Of a stretch of DNA of 25,079 nucleotides, positions 1 through 7,774 are shown piece after piece (position 1 is the stretch's first letter; every line of letters starts with the position of its first letter). The stretch is from Spirochaetaceae bacterium (GTDB taxonomy: Bacteria > Spirochaetota > Spirochaetia > DSM-27196 > SKKC01), in NCBI GenBank assembly GCA_003554375.1, contig PWGF01000532.1:1-25079 (forward strand), written 5' to 3'. The position numbers were made by a program, and so were the translations under genes. The notes under the pieces were generated by a model. That model did no database searches and was not told the origin of the DNA. It saw only the letters and a list, made by a program, of their open reading frames with translations.

Positions 1-698
1 CCGACACCGAGCTCGGTAGCTTCACGGTGGATACAACACCGTTTTTCGGCGCCGATATGAAGTTGGGGCTGGGCTCGAGCGCAGCGGCGACGGTTTGTCT
101 TTCAGCTCTCTTGCTTCGCGCCCTCGAGCTCTACGAAACCGCTCTGGTAGCGGAGATCGCGGTCCAGGCACACCGGTTGCTCCAGGGAGGACGAGGAAGC
201 GGTTACGATGTCTTGACTTCCTTGCAGGGAGGGCTCGGCCTCTTCACAGGAGGAGCGCAGCCTGAGCGGAGCCGACTCGATCACCGTATCTGGCCTCCGA
301 TGGGGATTCGACATGGCGAACGGAGCGTCTCTACTCCGCGAGCAGTCGAGGCTTTCGAACGGTGGACCAATACGGCCCCGACGGCAGCCAATGCATACGT
401 TGAAACTAACAATCGGATAGTACGCCGACTCTCCACTGCCGCACATCGAGACGATGTGGTGGACGGCATCCGAGAGGCAAAGTCGCTCGGCCGAGAGCTC
501 GGGAGGACCATCGGCATCGCCGCCGAGCCGGAGCACCCCCCTGAGTCCACTACCCACTGCGTTGAGAAGCCCCTTGGGGCAGGAGCAGAGACCTATCTCG
601 TCGTGCCGTACCCGGACTGTTCCGCGGGCGCAGGCGTAGGAGACAATGCCGAGGTGATTCCTCTCACGATCGAAACGGAGGGACTGCGATGGGAGTAG
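1..698 (+). CDS. Phosphomevalonate kinase, 5'-truncated by the window edge
   Basis: GHMP-family kinase expected to convert 5-phosphomevalonate to 5-diphosphomevalonate with ATP in the mevalonate route to isoprenoids; cytoplasmic. The frame is already open at base 3 and runs to the TAG at 696-698. The GTG at 27 is internal, because the GHMP ATP-binding motif LGLGSSAAATV lies only about 10 residues after it, whereas the family has roughly 90-110 residues before that motif. A GGRGSGYDV segment and a C-terminal KPLGAGAETYLVV segment (the third GHMP motif) fit phosphomevalonate kinases of the spirochaete/Borrelia type better than mevalonate or diphosphomevalonate enzymes. Its last codons overlap the start of mevalonate kinase by 10 bases, so the two genes are translationally coupled. 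The N-terminus and upstream partners (mvaD, idi and others) lie outside the window. Confidence 0.85.
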   Translation, partial: DTELGSFTVDTTPFFGADMKLGLGSSAAATVCLSALLLRALELYETALVAEIAVQAHRLLQGGRGSGYDVLTSLQGGLGLFTGGAQPERSRLDHRIWPPMGIRHGERSVSTPRAVEAFERWTNTAPTAANAYVETNNRIVRRLSTAAHRDDVVDGIREAKSLGRELGRTIGIAAEPEHPPESTTHCVEKPLGAGAETYLVVPYPDCSAGAGVGDNAEVIPLTIETEGLRWE

Positions 699-1879
699 GC
701 CGAGGAAAGCTCCTTCTCTTCGGTGAGCACGCCGCGGTATACGGCTACCCGGCGGTCGGGATCGGCACCGAAGACTTTGCGTTAGTCCGTCATGTCTCGG
801 AGAAAGAGGCGCAGCAACGCTCCTGCGTCCCGGTCACATACGGCCAGACCACGGTACACGTGGCCGGACTCGACTCACGCTACCGTTCGGCAGTCGAGCA
901 GCTCTGCGCCGCCTATCATAGGATCGCGCTCGAAACGCGCCGCGAGCCCGACGCTGAGCGTGAGCATCGCCACACCCGGGGCCGCAAGACCGGCGATTCG
1001 GAAGAGGATCGCTCGCGGACGACGACAGCCTTACACCTGCCCCCGCTCGAACCGATTCCTTCCCCTCTTTTCGTGGAGGCGAATATCCCGCCGGCGTGCG
1101 GTTTCGGCTCTTCGGCCGCGGTGTGCGTCGCGCTGGCGCGGGCCGCGCTGGAGGAGTGGAACGTGCCGCGCGGTTCGCCGGAAGAGAGAGAACACACCCA
1201 TCCCGAATCCGGTCCTCAACGCGATTCCGGATTGGGTCACGGGCCGGCTCGCGCACCCGAGGGTCGGGCCGCAGGCCCGCCCAGCGGTTCCGCCGAAGAA
1301 GTCTGGGAGCTTGCAAATCGCCTTGAACGCGTGTTTCACGGGACGCCATCGGGAATCGACACTGGGCTGGCGCTTTTCGGCGGGGTGCAGGCTTTTGAGC
1401 CGCGGCCGCCGGAGCTGCCTCGCAGGCACTCCCTGAATCCGCCGGCCCTGTGGATCGTGCGTGATGCAGTTCCAAGGAAAGGAAACACAGCGCAACTCGT
1501 TGCTCATATCGCTCGCGAGCGTCGGCGGGCGGAATCTGAGACCGCTTCGATGCTCCGTGAGCTCGGAGACATCGCTCACGCAGCCATAGAGCTCCTGACA
1601 GCAGAGGGATCCGCGGGTGGCGGCATCCGGGAGCTGGCGCGCCTGACCGGCGCTGCTCACCGCTTGCTGAGACGCCTGGGACTCAGCACGCCGGAACTTG
1701 ACGCGCGGCTCGAGGCGGCCCTCCGAGCGGGCGCCCTCGGCGGAAAGCTCAGCGGAGCAGGCGGCGGCGGAGCGTACTTCGTTCTCTGCGAGGACACACG
1801 ATCGGCCGACCGCGCGTACCGGGCGCTGGCCGATCAGGGTGCCCGGCCGCCGGCGCTGCGGAAGGTCCCGCTGGGATGA
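689..1879 (+). CDS. mvk: Mevalonate kinase with low-complexity inserts
   Basis: Phosphorylates mevalonate with ATP. The three GHMP motifs are present: GKLLLFGEHAAVYG near residues 6-19, the glycine/serine loop PPACGFGSSAAVCVALA near 132-148, and KLSGAGGGGAYF near the C-terminus. The substrate motif GTPSGIDTGLALFGG is also there. The ATG at 689 is preceded by GGAGGG (677-682) at good spacing and overlaps the upstream kinase gene. At 396 aa it is much longer than usual bacterial mevalonate kinases (about 300-330 aa). The excess is two hydrophilic inserts, about residues 87-115 and 160-203. The second (RDSGL, RAAGP and similar) resembles the five-residue repeats seen in the beta-glucosidase of this window. 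The catalytic core seems complete, so I expect an active enzyme. Confidence 0.9.
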   Translation: MGVGRGKLLLFGEHAAVYGYPAVGIGTEDFALVRHVSEKEAQQRSCVPVTYGQTTVHVAGLDSRYRSAVEQLCAAYHRIALETRREPDAEREHRHTRGRKTGDSEEDRSRTTTALHLPPLEPIPSPLFVEANIPPACGFGSSAAVCVALARAALEEWNVPRGSPEEREHTHPESGPQRDSGLGHGPARAPEGRAAGPPSGSAEEVWELANRLERVFHGTPSGIDTGLALFGGVQAFEPRPPELPRRHSLNPPALWIVRDAVPRKGNTAQLVAHIARERRRAESETASMLRELGDIAHAAIELLTAEGSAGGGIRELARLTGAAHRLLRRLGLSTPELDARLEAALRAGALGGKLSGAGGGGAYFVLCEDTRSADRAYRALADQGARPPALRKVPLG

Positions 1880-1904
1880 GGGGCTGCTGGGATGAGGGGC
1901 TGCT
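1871..1904 (+). repeat. 16-bp tandem duplication across the mevalonate kinase stop codon
   Basis: The unit CTGGGATGAGGGGCTG occurs at 1871-1886 and again, identically, at 1887-1902, followed by two further matching bases. The first copy contains the last codons and TGA of mevalonate kinase. The second is in another frame and non-coding. The 146 bases between this stop and the next gene hold nothing else I can identify. Confidence 0.9.
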
Positions 1905-2025
1905 CCGCCGGGTAACTCTTCGGTTTCGACGCCCCCCCGAATCACCAGTCGCTGGGACGAGTGGTCACGCAAACCGCCGCGACAAACGGATATTCCGAGA
2001 GACTGCTCGGATTAAGGATGGACCA

Positions 2026-3123
2026 ATGCCTTCAAACGTTGCACACACGCTTTTCGCTACCGACTCGATCGAGGCAGCCTTCCCGGAGCGCAGTCCGCTC
2101 CCCGACGAGCTCCGGGCTCCCCTCACACTGGGAGCTCAGGGCCCGGACATCTTCTTCCACAGCCGGCGTCGGCGCCCGGTTGCCCTTGGTTACGGCGCTA
2201 TCCTTCACCGGAAGGGCATTGGGGGCTTTGTCGCCCGGTTCGTGGAGACCGCCCGCGAGCGCCCGCTTATGTCGGTCGAGGGAGTATACGCCGCCGGCGT
2301 TATCACTCACGCGGTCCTCGATCGAGCCCTTCACCCCTACATAAACTACCGGGCGGGGTGGGTAGATCCCGCGGATCCCGCGAGCTCCGGCAGGAAACAG
2401 AATCACGTGTTTCTGGAACGCTTGCTCGACACCGCCCTTCTTTCGGAGCGAGGGTTTCGCTCCTACCCCGCATTCGGCTTCCTCTCCGGTATCCGTCTAC
2501 CGGGACGCCAAGCATGGCGCATCACCTCGCGAAGTCGTACCGCACTTCGGTACGCGAGCCGCCGCGCCCAGAACGACGCACATCTCGCCAAGCGAATTCG
2601 TAACGCGTACTTCGACGCGCTCCAGTACTACGAACAACTCGAAGCCACCGATCTTCGGCGCCTGGCTGCACTAATCGATAGCGAGTCCCACGTTCCTAAG
2701 TGGCTCCATGCTCTCCATCCGCCGGCGGTCCCTTCCGGCATCGACGTGCTCAACCGCAAAAGAGCACCGTGGGCCCACCCGTGCGACTCGACCGTCCGGT
2801 CCGACGCTCCTGTTCTCGAGCTTTGGGAGAAAGCGCTCGATCGATCGCGACGCCTCTTGCTCTGTCTCGGCGAAGCGTGGCACGGCAAGCGCCCACTTCG
2901 CGTCCCGCAGCCGGGGTCACCCGGCTCGCCTCACGCGACCAACGCCGCCGGAGAGGCAATTCTACCCGATACCCCCCTCGAGACGGCGGTGGGCAACCAC
3001 AATCTGGCGGACGGCTTCCGCGCCCCTGAACCGTGCCGGCGCCGCTACGCCGACCCGTTCTCACTAGAGGACGCCCTCCGTGACGTTGCGCGCCAGTTCC
3101 ACGAAGCCGCGCGGCAAGCTTGA
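2026..3123 (+). CDS. Zinc-dependent phospholipase C-like protein
   Basis: 365 aa. The N-terminus MPSNVAHTLFATDS, the segment GAQGPDIFFHS and the block GVITHAVLDRALHPYI give the spaced His/Asp residues expected of the zinc-dependent phospholipase C fold (family PF00882 by my reading). Members found in Firmicutes and spirochaetes are mostly uncharacterised, and the substrate here is unknown. I see no signal peptide or membrane segment, so a cytoplasmic location is likely. The ATG at 2026 is chosen because AAGGA lies 8 bases upstream and the conserved N-terminal histidine follows directly. The longer open frame back to 1876 is arginine-rich, covers the 16-bp duplication and is not family-like. 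It may be co-transcribed with the kinases. The middle and C-terminal third are poorly conserved to my eye. Confidence 0.75.
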   Translation: MPSNVAHTLFATDSIEAAFPERSPLPDELRAPLTLGAQGPDIFFHSRRRRPVALGYGAILHRKGIGGFVARFVETARERPLMSVEGVYAAGVITHAVLDRALHPYINYRAGWVDPADPASSGRKQNHVFLERLLDTALLSERGFRSYPAFGFLSGIRLPGRQAWRITSRSRTALRYASRRAQNDAHLAKRIRNAYFDALQYYEQLEATDLRRLAALIDSESHVPKWLHALHPPAVPSGIDVLNRKRAPWAHPCDSTVRSDAPVLELWEKALDRSRRLLLCLGEAWHGKRPLRVPQPGSPGSPHATNAAGEAILPDTPLETAVGNHNLADGFRAPEPCRRRYADPFSLEDALRDVARQFHEAARQA

Positions 3124-3167
3124 TCCGCACCTCCTTGAGATCGGCTTCGGGACCACAGGGCGGCGAC

Positions 3168-4160
3168 TCAGTCCCGCCTAGCTAATCGCTCCGCTAGAAG
3201 ATCGGCCAGGAGGTTGAAGGTGAGGACGGTGAGCGCAAGGGCAGCCCCGGGAGCCACCGCCAGCCACGGAGCTCGGCCAAGATGGCCGCGGGCATCACGA
3301 AGCATGATCCCCCAGCTGGGGTCGGGTGGCTGGGTACCGAGGCCGAGATAGCTCAAGGCCGCTTCCAATCCGATACAGATTGCCAGAGATGTCGCCGCCA
3401 GAACCGCAAGCGACGGCAGGACGTTGGGCAAAACGTGTACCGCAGCCCTGCGGAGCGGTGAAACCGCCAGCAGCATCGACGCTTCGTAGTACGGCTCCCG
3501 GGATGCCGCAAACGCTTCCACTCGGGCCGTACGAGCGAAGAGAGGCACGAACACGATTCCCAATGCGACCGTCACTTGAGTCACACCGAATCCGAGCACG
3601 GAAATGATAACGACGGCAAGAAGAACGGTCGGGACCGACAGAAGCGCATCAAACACGACGCTCAGCCCACTATCTACGATTCGGGGAGAAAGGCCCGCAA
3701 TGATGCCCAAAGTGGCACCGACCAGCGCCGCTATGCCCACCGCGCCGAGCCCGACCACCAGTGCCGGGCGCACGCCGTGGATGACGCGGCTGAACACATC
3801 ACGGCCGAACTCATCGGATCCCAGGAAGAATCCGGGGCTCCCCGGCGGGAGGAAACGCGCGTCGCGATCCTGTGCCACGGGACTCGTCGGTGCCAGTTGA
3901 TCGCCGAAAAGCCCGGCTCCCGCCAGAAGCACAAGCAAGCCAACTGCAATCCACAACCGCCGGCGATACCCCGAGATGCGTCCGGGCCGCCCGGAAGCCG
4001 CCCTCAAGCCGCCGAATCGTGCGGTGGGCCGAGGCGCACCTTCCGCCACACCCGAAGAAGCCGGCGCACTGCGCGAGCCTTCGCCGGGAGCACCACGCGC
4101 ACCTTGGGAACGGCGCTTTTCCCTCATTTGGGCAATCCTCTGTCGCAATCGATATCGCAT
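3168..4160 (-). CDS. Peptide/nickel-type ABC transporter permease (DppC/OppC family)
   Basis: Second inner-membrane permease of a peptide-type importer. After an Arg/Ser/Gly-rich cytoplasmic N-terminus of about 60 residues comes the first membrane helix (LWIAVGLLVLLAGAGLFGDQ), a periplasmic loop with PPGSPGFFLGSDEFGRDVFSR typical of OppC/DppC, then five more helices. The ATPase-contact loop is around EASMLLAVSPLRRAAVHVLPN. ATG 4160 is preferred: CGGAG lies about 5 bases upstream. A TTG at 4181 is possible but has no ribosome site, and ATG 4127 is an alternative. The N-terminal extension has short Gly/Ala/Pro-rich blocks like the repeats elsewhere here. It is the last gene of the operon, separated from the binding protein by a repeat-bearing gap. 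That order, binding protein between ATPase and permease C, is uncommon. Confidence 0.9.
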   Translation of the reverse strand: MRYRLRQRIAQMREKRRSQGARGAPGEGSRSAPASSGVAEGAPRPTARFGGLRAASGRPGRISGYRRRLWIAVGLLVLLAGAGLFGDQLAPTSPVAQDRDARFLPPGSPGFFLGSDEFGRDVFSRVIHGVRPALVVGLGAVGIAALVGATLGIIAGLSPRIVDSGLSVVFDALLSVPTVLLAVVIISVLGFGVTQVTVALGIVFVPLFARTARVEAFAASREPYYEASMLLAVSPLRRAAVHVLPNVLPSLAVLAATSLAICIGLEAALSYLGLGTQPPDPSWGIMLRDARGHLGRAPWLAVAPGAALALTVLTFNLLADLLAERLARRD

Positions 4161-4175
4161 GCTGCTCCGTAACGT

Positions 4176-4310
4176 GCGCAATCGCCGGCCCGCGCCGTAG
4201 CCGGGTCGTGCAGCGGCGGCCCACGCAGTTGCCGGCCTGCGCGGCGCCGAATGGCGCGGTTGCCGGCTTGTGCGGTGGTCGAACGGCGCAGTCGCCGGCT
4301 CGCTCGGTGG
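4176..4310. repeat. Degenerate direct repeats, about 31-bp period, between the binding-protein and oppC-type genes
   Basis: The core GCCGGC, preceded by a G/T-rich lead such as GCAGTT, GCGGTT or GCAGTC, recurs at 4231, 4262 and 4293 (period 31). A further copy lies near 4184, 47 bases earlier, or about one and a half periods. Flanking GCGGTGGTCGAACGGCGC-like text also repeats with changes. The period is not a multiple of three and the block lies almost wholly outside coding sequence. It fills the gap upstream of oppC, so the leader RNA of that gene consists of the repeat. Confidence 0.65.
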
Positions 4311-4316
4311 CCCCGC

Positions 4317-5858
4317 CTACTCTATCCGAGTGTGTCGAAAGTCGTACGTGTCCAGCACTCCGTCCATCCGGAATCCTTCCACGTTCTCCCGCAGGCCGAT
4401 GTACCGGTAGTTGGTCCCGGTGAAGACCTGAGGCACCTCCTCCGCGATGATGCGAAAGGCACGCTCGTATAGCTCCATTCGCTCGCTCTCATCCACGGTA
4501 CGCCGCGCCTGCCGGGTCAACCGGGTCACCTCTTGGTTTTCCCACCGGGTGTAGAAGCTGCCGTCGGCGTAACCTGCCAGGCGCGCATCGGGATCCAGCT
4601 TCCCCGTATGGCCGATTACGGTCAGGTCGTACTGTGCCGCTCCATAAACATCCGAGAGCCATGTAGACCAGTCCACCAGCCGAATGTCCACGGAGAGCCC
4701 AACCTCTTCGAGCATGGCCTGATAGAGCTGAGCTGCCTGCACGTGTGCTTCGTAGTTCTGCGGCACCGTAATGGTGATCGTACGTTGAAGATCGACTCCG
4801 GCCTCCTCCAGCAGCCGCTGTGCCTCTTCCGGATCGTATGGGTAAGGCTCGGGTATATCCGGGTGGTACCGGTCCCCGACGTTGTGAAAGGTTACGCCGG
4901 TGTGACCGCCGCCGTAAGCCAGATCCAAGACCTCCTGCTTGTCGATGGCATGGTCAAGGGCCCGCCTGACCCTCACGTCCCCAAACGGCTCCCGAGACGT
5001 GTTTATCGCCAACACCATGGCCAGGCTCGAGAGCGTCTCATCGAGCTTGGTCTCCGGATTCTCCCGGACGCGATCTAAGTCATGGGGCAACACCATGTCG
5101 ATAGCATCCAAACTCCCGGCAAAGAGCCCCTCCAGCTGGACGGAAGGCTCCTCGATGATCCGAAAGGTGAGCGCTTCGAGACGCGGAGCGTCCTCGAGCC
5201 GGTACTCCTCATAGCGTCGGAGAGAGATCCTACTATCTCGAACCCACTCCTCGAACCGGAACGGTCCGGTGCCCACCGGTTCATCACCGAAGTCGTGCCC
5301 CTCGGCAATCAGATCGCGGGGCAGAACCGCCCCCCACCCGCTGGCCAACGCAGCAAGCAGAGGCGCGTGAGGCTCATCCATGCGGAACTCAACTACGTAG
5401 TCGTCCGCGGCTACCACGTCGTCGACCGGACCGAACTCGTCTGCCTTGGGGTAGGCTGCATCCGGATCCATCACCCGCTGGAGCGTGGCAACTACGTCGC
5501 TTGCGCGCAACGGTTCCCCGTGATGGAAGGTGACGTCCTCGCGGAGCTCGAACTCCCAAACAAGCCCATCACCGTCCACGCTCCACGAGCGCGCAAGAGA
5601 GGGCTCGAACTCGCCGTCGTCGTTTACCTCGATAAGCGTATCGTAAATGCTTCGGATGGTCTGGAACGTGAGCGTCCCGGAGGTCGCGTGAGGGTCCAGG
5701 GTATCCGGGTTGCCGGAGATGGCAACCACAAGCTCCTGTGCGTCACGCTCCGCGGCGCCGAATCCGACGGCGTCCCGGGCGCCGATAGCCAACATGAGCA
5801 CGACAGTAAGCCCGGCGCATACCCAAGGTACCCGCCGTACGGCCTTCTTCTCCATCAT
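4317..5858 (-). CDS. ABC transporter substrate-binding protein, family 5 (peptide/nickel type)
   Basis: 513-aa periplasmic solute receptor. It has a basic N-terminus and hydrophobic stretch (VPWVCAGLTVVLMLAIGARDAVG), a Sec signal likely cleaved before residue 40. I see no lipobox cysteine at a usual position. The mature protein begins with the family signature: NPDTLDPHATSG, then EPSLARSWSVDGDGLVWEF and LREDVTFHHGEPL. The end, SERMELYERAFRIIAEEVPQV, is also typical. The start overlaps the stop of the ATPase gene upstream as ATGA. AGGAGGAA precedes two consecutive ATG codons, and the second (5855) has the better spacing. Ligand specificity cannot be read from sequence; peptides are the default for the family. 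Confidence 0.93.
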   Translation of the reverse strand: MMEKKAVRRVPWVCAGLTVVLMLAIGARDAVGFGAAERDAQELVVAISGNPDTLDPHATSGTLTFQTIRSIYDTLIEVNDDGEFEPSLARSWSVDGDGLVWEFELREDVTFHHGEPLRASDVVATLQRVMDPDAAYPKADEFGPVDDVVAADDYVVEFRMDEPHAPLLAALASGWGAVLPRDLIAEGHDFGDEPVGTGPFRFEEWVRDSRISLRRYEEYRLEDAPRLEALTFRIIEEPSVQLEGLFAGSLDAIDMVLPHDLDRVRENPETKLDETLSSLAMVLAINTSREPFGDVRVRRALDHAIDKQEVLDLAYGGGHTGVTFHNVGDRYHPDIPEPYPYDPEEAQRLLEEAGVDLQRTITITVPQNYEAHVQAAQLYQAMLEEVGLSVDIRLVDWSTWLSDVYGAAQYDLTVIGHTGKLDPDARLAGYADGSFYTRWENQEVTRLTRQARRTVDESERMELYERAFRIIAEEVPQVFTGTNYRYIGLRENVEGFRMDGVLDTYDFRHTRIE

Positions 5859-6625
5859 TTCCTCCTCGAAAACAGCGCGTCCGGTCTCGGTTCGGGCAAA
5901 GTCGGCGCCGCCGACAGAAGCTCGCGGGTATAGGGATGGCGCGGGTGCGCAAAGACCCTTTCCGTTTCTCCGGACTCCACGAACTCTCCCGCTCGCATGA
6001 TTGCCATATGGTGCGCCAGGTAGCCGACCAACGATAGATCATGCGAGATGAACACGTAGGCTACATTATGAATCCGCTGCAAGCCGGTCAACAGGTCAAG
6101 AATCCGCGCCTGAATCGAGACGTCCAGGCTGCTGGTCGCTTCGTCAAAAACGATCGCCGAAGGATGCGCGGCAAGCGCCCGTGCAATACAGATGCGCTGC
6201 TTCTGCCCACCGGAGAAGCTTCCGGGCAAGCGATGCCGTCCATCCGGGTTGAGCCCGACTGCATCGAAGAGATACTCGACCTCCGCTCGCCGCTCGTGCT
6301 TGGGTACACCGCGCGCCTTGAGCGCCTCCGCAACGCTCCACCCGACTGGGATCCTAGGGTTCAGAGACGCTTCGGGGTCCTGGAACACCATCTGAACCGC
6401 GGTCGACCGTTCTTTGTGTTGCGGATGACCGTCCACGATAATTCGACCTTCAGCCCTAATCAAGCCGCATACCGCGCGCGCAATGCTCGTCTTGCCGCAC
6501 CCGCTCTCGCCGACGATACCGAACGTCCGCCCGCGCTCTACCGAGAAACTGACGCCGTCGACGGCGGAGAGCGTCCCTACTCGCCGGTTGCGATACGTTA
6601 CGTGCAGGTCGTGAACTTCAAGCAT
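5855..6625 (-). CDS. Peptide ABC transporter ATP-binding protein (DppF/OppF family)
   Basis: 256-aa nucleotide-binding subunit that powers the importer from the cytoplasmic face. Visible elements are Walker A GESGCGKTS, Q-loop region QMVFQDPEASLNPR, signature SFSGGQKQRICIARAL, Walker B AIVFDEATSSLD and switch histidine VFISHDLS. The end is HPRHPYTRELLSAAPTLPEP. ATG 6625 is preferred: GGGGGGTGA directly upstream resembles the full anti-16S consensus, and the GTG at 6631 forms part of it. The gene starts inside the end of the oppD-type gene and ends in a 4-base overlap with the binding-protein gene, so expression should be coupled. It lacks the OppD-type C-terminal cysteine cluster. Confidence 0.94.
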   Translation of the reverse strand: MLEVHDLHVTYRNRRVGTLSAVDGVSFSVERGRTFGIVGESGCGKTSIARAVCGLIRAEGRIIVDGHPQHKERSTAVQMVFQDPEASLNPRIPVGWSVAEALKARGVPKHERRAEVEYLFDAVGLNPDGRHRLPGSFSGGQKQRICIARALAAHPSAIVFDEATSSLDVSIQARILDLLTGLQRIHNVAYVFISHDLSLVGYLAHHMAIMRAGEFVESGETERVFAHPRHPYTRELLSAAPTLPEPRPDALFSRRK

Positions 6626-7757
6626 CGTCACCCCCCGGTGAACCGTGGCCCTCCGGTGAACCGCAGTTCGGCGAAACGCCGTTCAGTGGAACGTGCTCCC
6701 GAGCCGGGAGCGGCAGCGCCGGCCCCCACTCCTCGCCCAACAGGGCGGAAACGTACTTGGGCACGAGCGTGCAAGCACACCGCTGCCGTTCCCGATACTC
6801 GAGAAACACCGGGCGAATACGAGCGCAGCTCTCCTCCGCGATCGGGCAACGGGCAGCGTACGGACAGCCGCCGACGGATTCATGGGGCTCGGGGGCAGGG
6901 CCGCTTGTATACCACAGCGCTTCTCCACGTCGGGAAGGAACCGGTTGCGCCATAAGCAGGTTCTGCGTATAGGGATGCAAGGGAGCCTCGAAGAGCCGCG
7001 CCGCAGGCGCCTGCTCTACCACACATCCGGCATACATGACCGAGACCGTGTCTGCATAGGCCGCTACCCCTGCCAGGTCATGGGTAACGAGCAGCACGGC
7101 AAGACCTCGCTCCCGAGCCAGTCGCCTCAGCAACTCCAGAAGCCCCTCGGCCACCCGGGCATCCAGCGCGGTGGTAGGCTCGTCCGCGACCAGCAGCGCC
7201 GGATCGCCGCCCAACGCCGCAGCGATGGCCACCCGTTGCTGCATCCCCCCGGACAGCTCGTGCGGGTACGAGCGGAGGGAGCGCTCAGGGTCGCGGAGCT
7301 CAAGCGCCGCCGCAAGCTCCAAGGCACGCTCCCATGCCTGCCGCCGTGACAGCCCCGTATGAAGCCGGATCGCCTCTACGACTGCGATACCGGCGCGGCG
7401 CCCAGGATTCAACGAACCGGAAGGCTCCTGGAAGACCATTCCCGCGCGACCGCCGCGCAGCTCGCGGAGCTCGTCCGCTGAGGCATTTCCGACATCGACA
7501 CCGGACACGGCGAGACCACCCCGGAGAATGCGGGCGGGAGGCATTCCTAATCGGAGAGTGCTTCGCGCCGTCACGCTCTTTCCGGCGCCGCTCTCTCCGA
7601 CCAAGGCGTGGATCTCACCGGCTGCCACCGTCAAGTTCACATCCCGAACCGGCGTTATAGGACCGTTCCCCGCGTCGATCTCGATTCCGAGCTTCCGGAT
7701 GGTGAGAACCGGCTCGTCGTCGGTTGAATAGCGCTCAGTGGTATGCTTCTTCGTCAT
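6618..7757 (-). CDS. Peptide ABC transporter ATP-binding protein (DppD/OppD family)
   Basis: About 379 aa. Walker A GESGAGKSV, signature LSGGMQQRVAIAAAL, Walker B LLVADEPTTALD and switch VLLVTHDLAG are intact. The C-terminal oligopeptide-transporter domain contains GCPYAARCPIAEESCARI followed by CAC, giving the cysteines that bind an iron-sulphur cluster in some OppD/DppD proteins. ATG 7757 is favoured by GAAGG a few bases upstream. The GTG at 7778 would make a GTGA overlap with the permease stop and is the alternative. The last 25 residues are a Gly/Ser/Pro tail with six-residue repeats (GSPEGH, GSPGGD) beyond the usual family end. It is paired with the other ATPase of the operon. Confidence 0.94.
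   Translation of the reverse strand: MTKKHTTERYSTDDEPVLTIRKLGIEIDAGNGPITPVRDVNLTVAAGEIHALVGESGAGKSVTARSTLRLGMPPARILRGGLAVSGVDVGNASADELRELRGGRAGMVFQEPSGSLNPGRRAGIAVVEAIRLHTGLSRRQAWERALELAAALELRDPERSLRSYPHELSGGMQQRVAIAAALGGDPALLVADEPTTALDARVAEGLLELLRRLARERGLAVLLVTHDLAGVAAYADTVSVMYAGCVVEQAPAARLFEAPLHPYTQNLLMAQPVPSRRGEALWYTSGPAPEPHESVGGCPYAARCPIAEESCARIRPVFLEYRERQRCACTLVPKYVSALLGEEWGPALPLPAREHVPLNGVSPNCGSPEGHGSPGGDDA
6635..6690 (-). repeat. 18-bp tandem repeat in the oppD 3' end and oppF leader
   Basis: The 11-mer CCGGTGAACCG (+ strand) starts at 6635 and again at 6653, an 18-bp period. More diverged copies (GGCGAAACGCCG, CAGTGGAACG) follow to about 6690. On the coding strand this gives repeated Gly-Ser-Pro hexapeptides. 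The end of the repeat also supplies the G-rich ribosome site of the next gene. Confidence 0.7.
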
Positions 7758-7774
7758 AACGGCCTTCGTCCCGC

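Noticed and set aside
1031..1972. A 313-codon antisense frame opposite mevalonate kinase
   Set aside because: Arg/Ser-rich shadow frame. The sense strand carries all GHMP motifs.
1876..2025. A 50-residue N-terminal extension of the phospholipase C-like protein
   Set aside because: It would start within the 16-bp duplication, is Arg-rich and lacks a ribosome site, whereas ATG 2026 has one and fits the family N-terminus.
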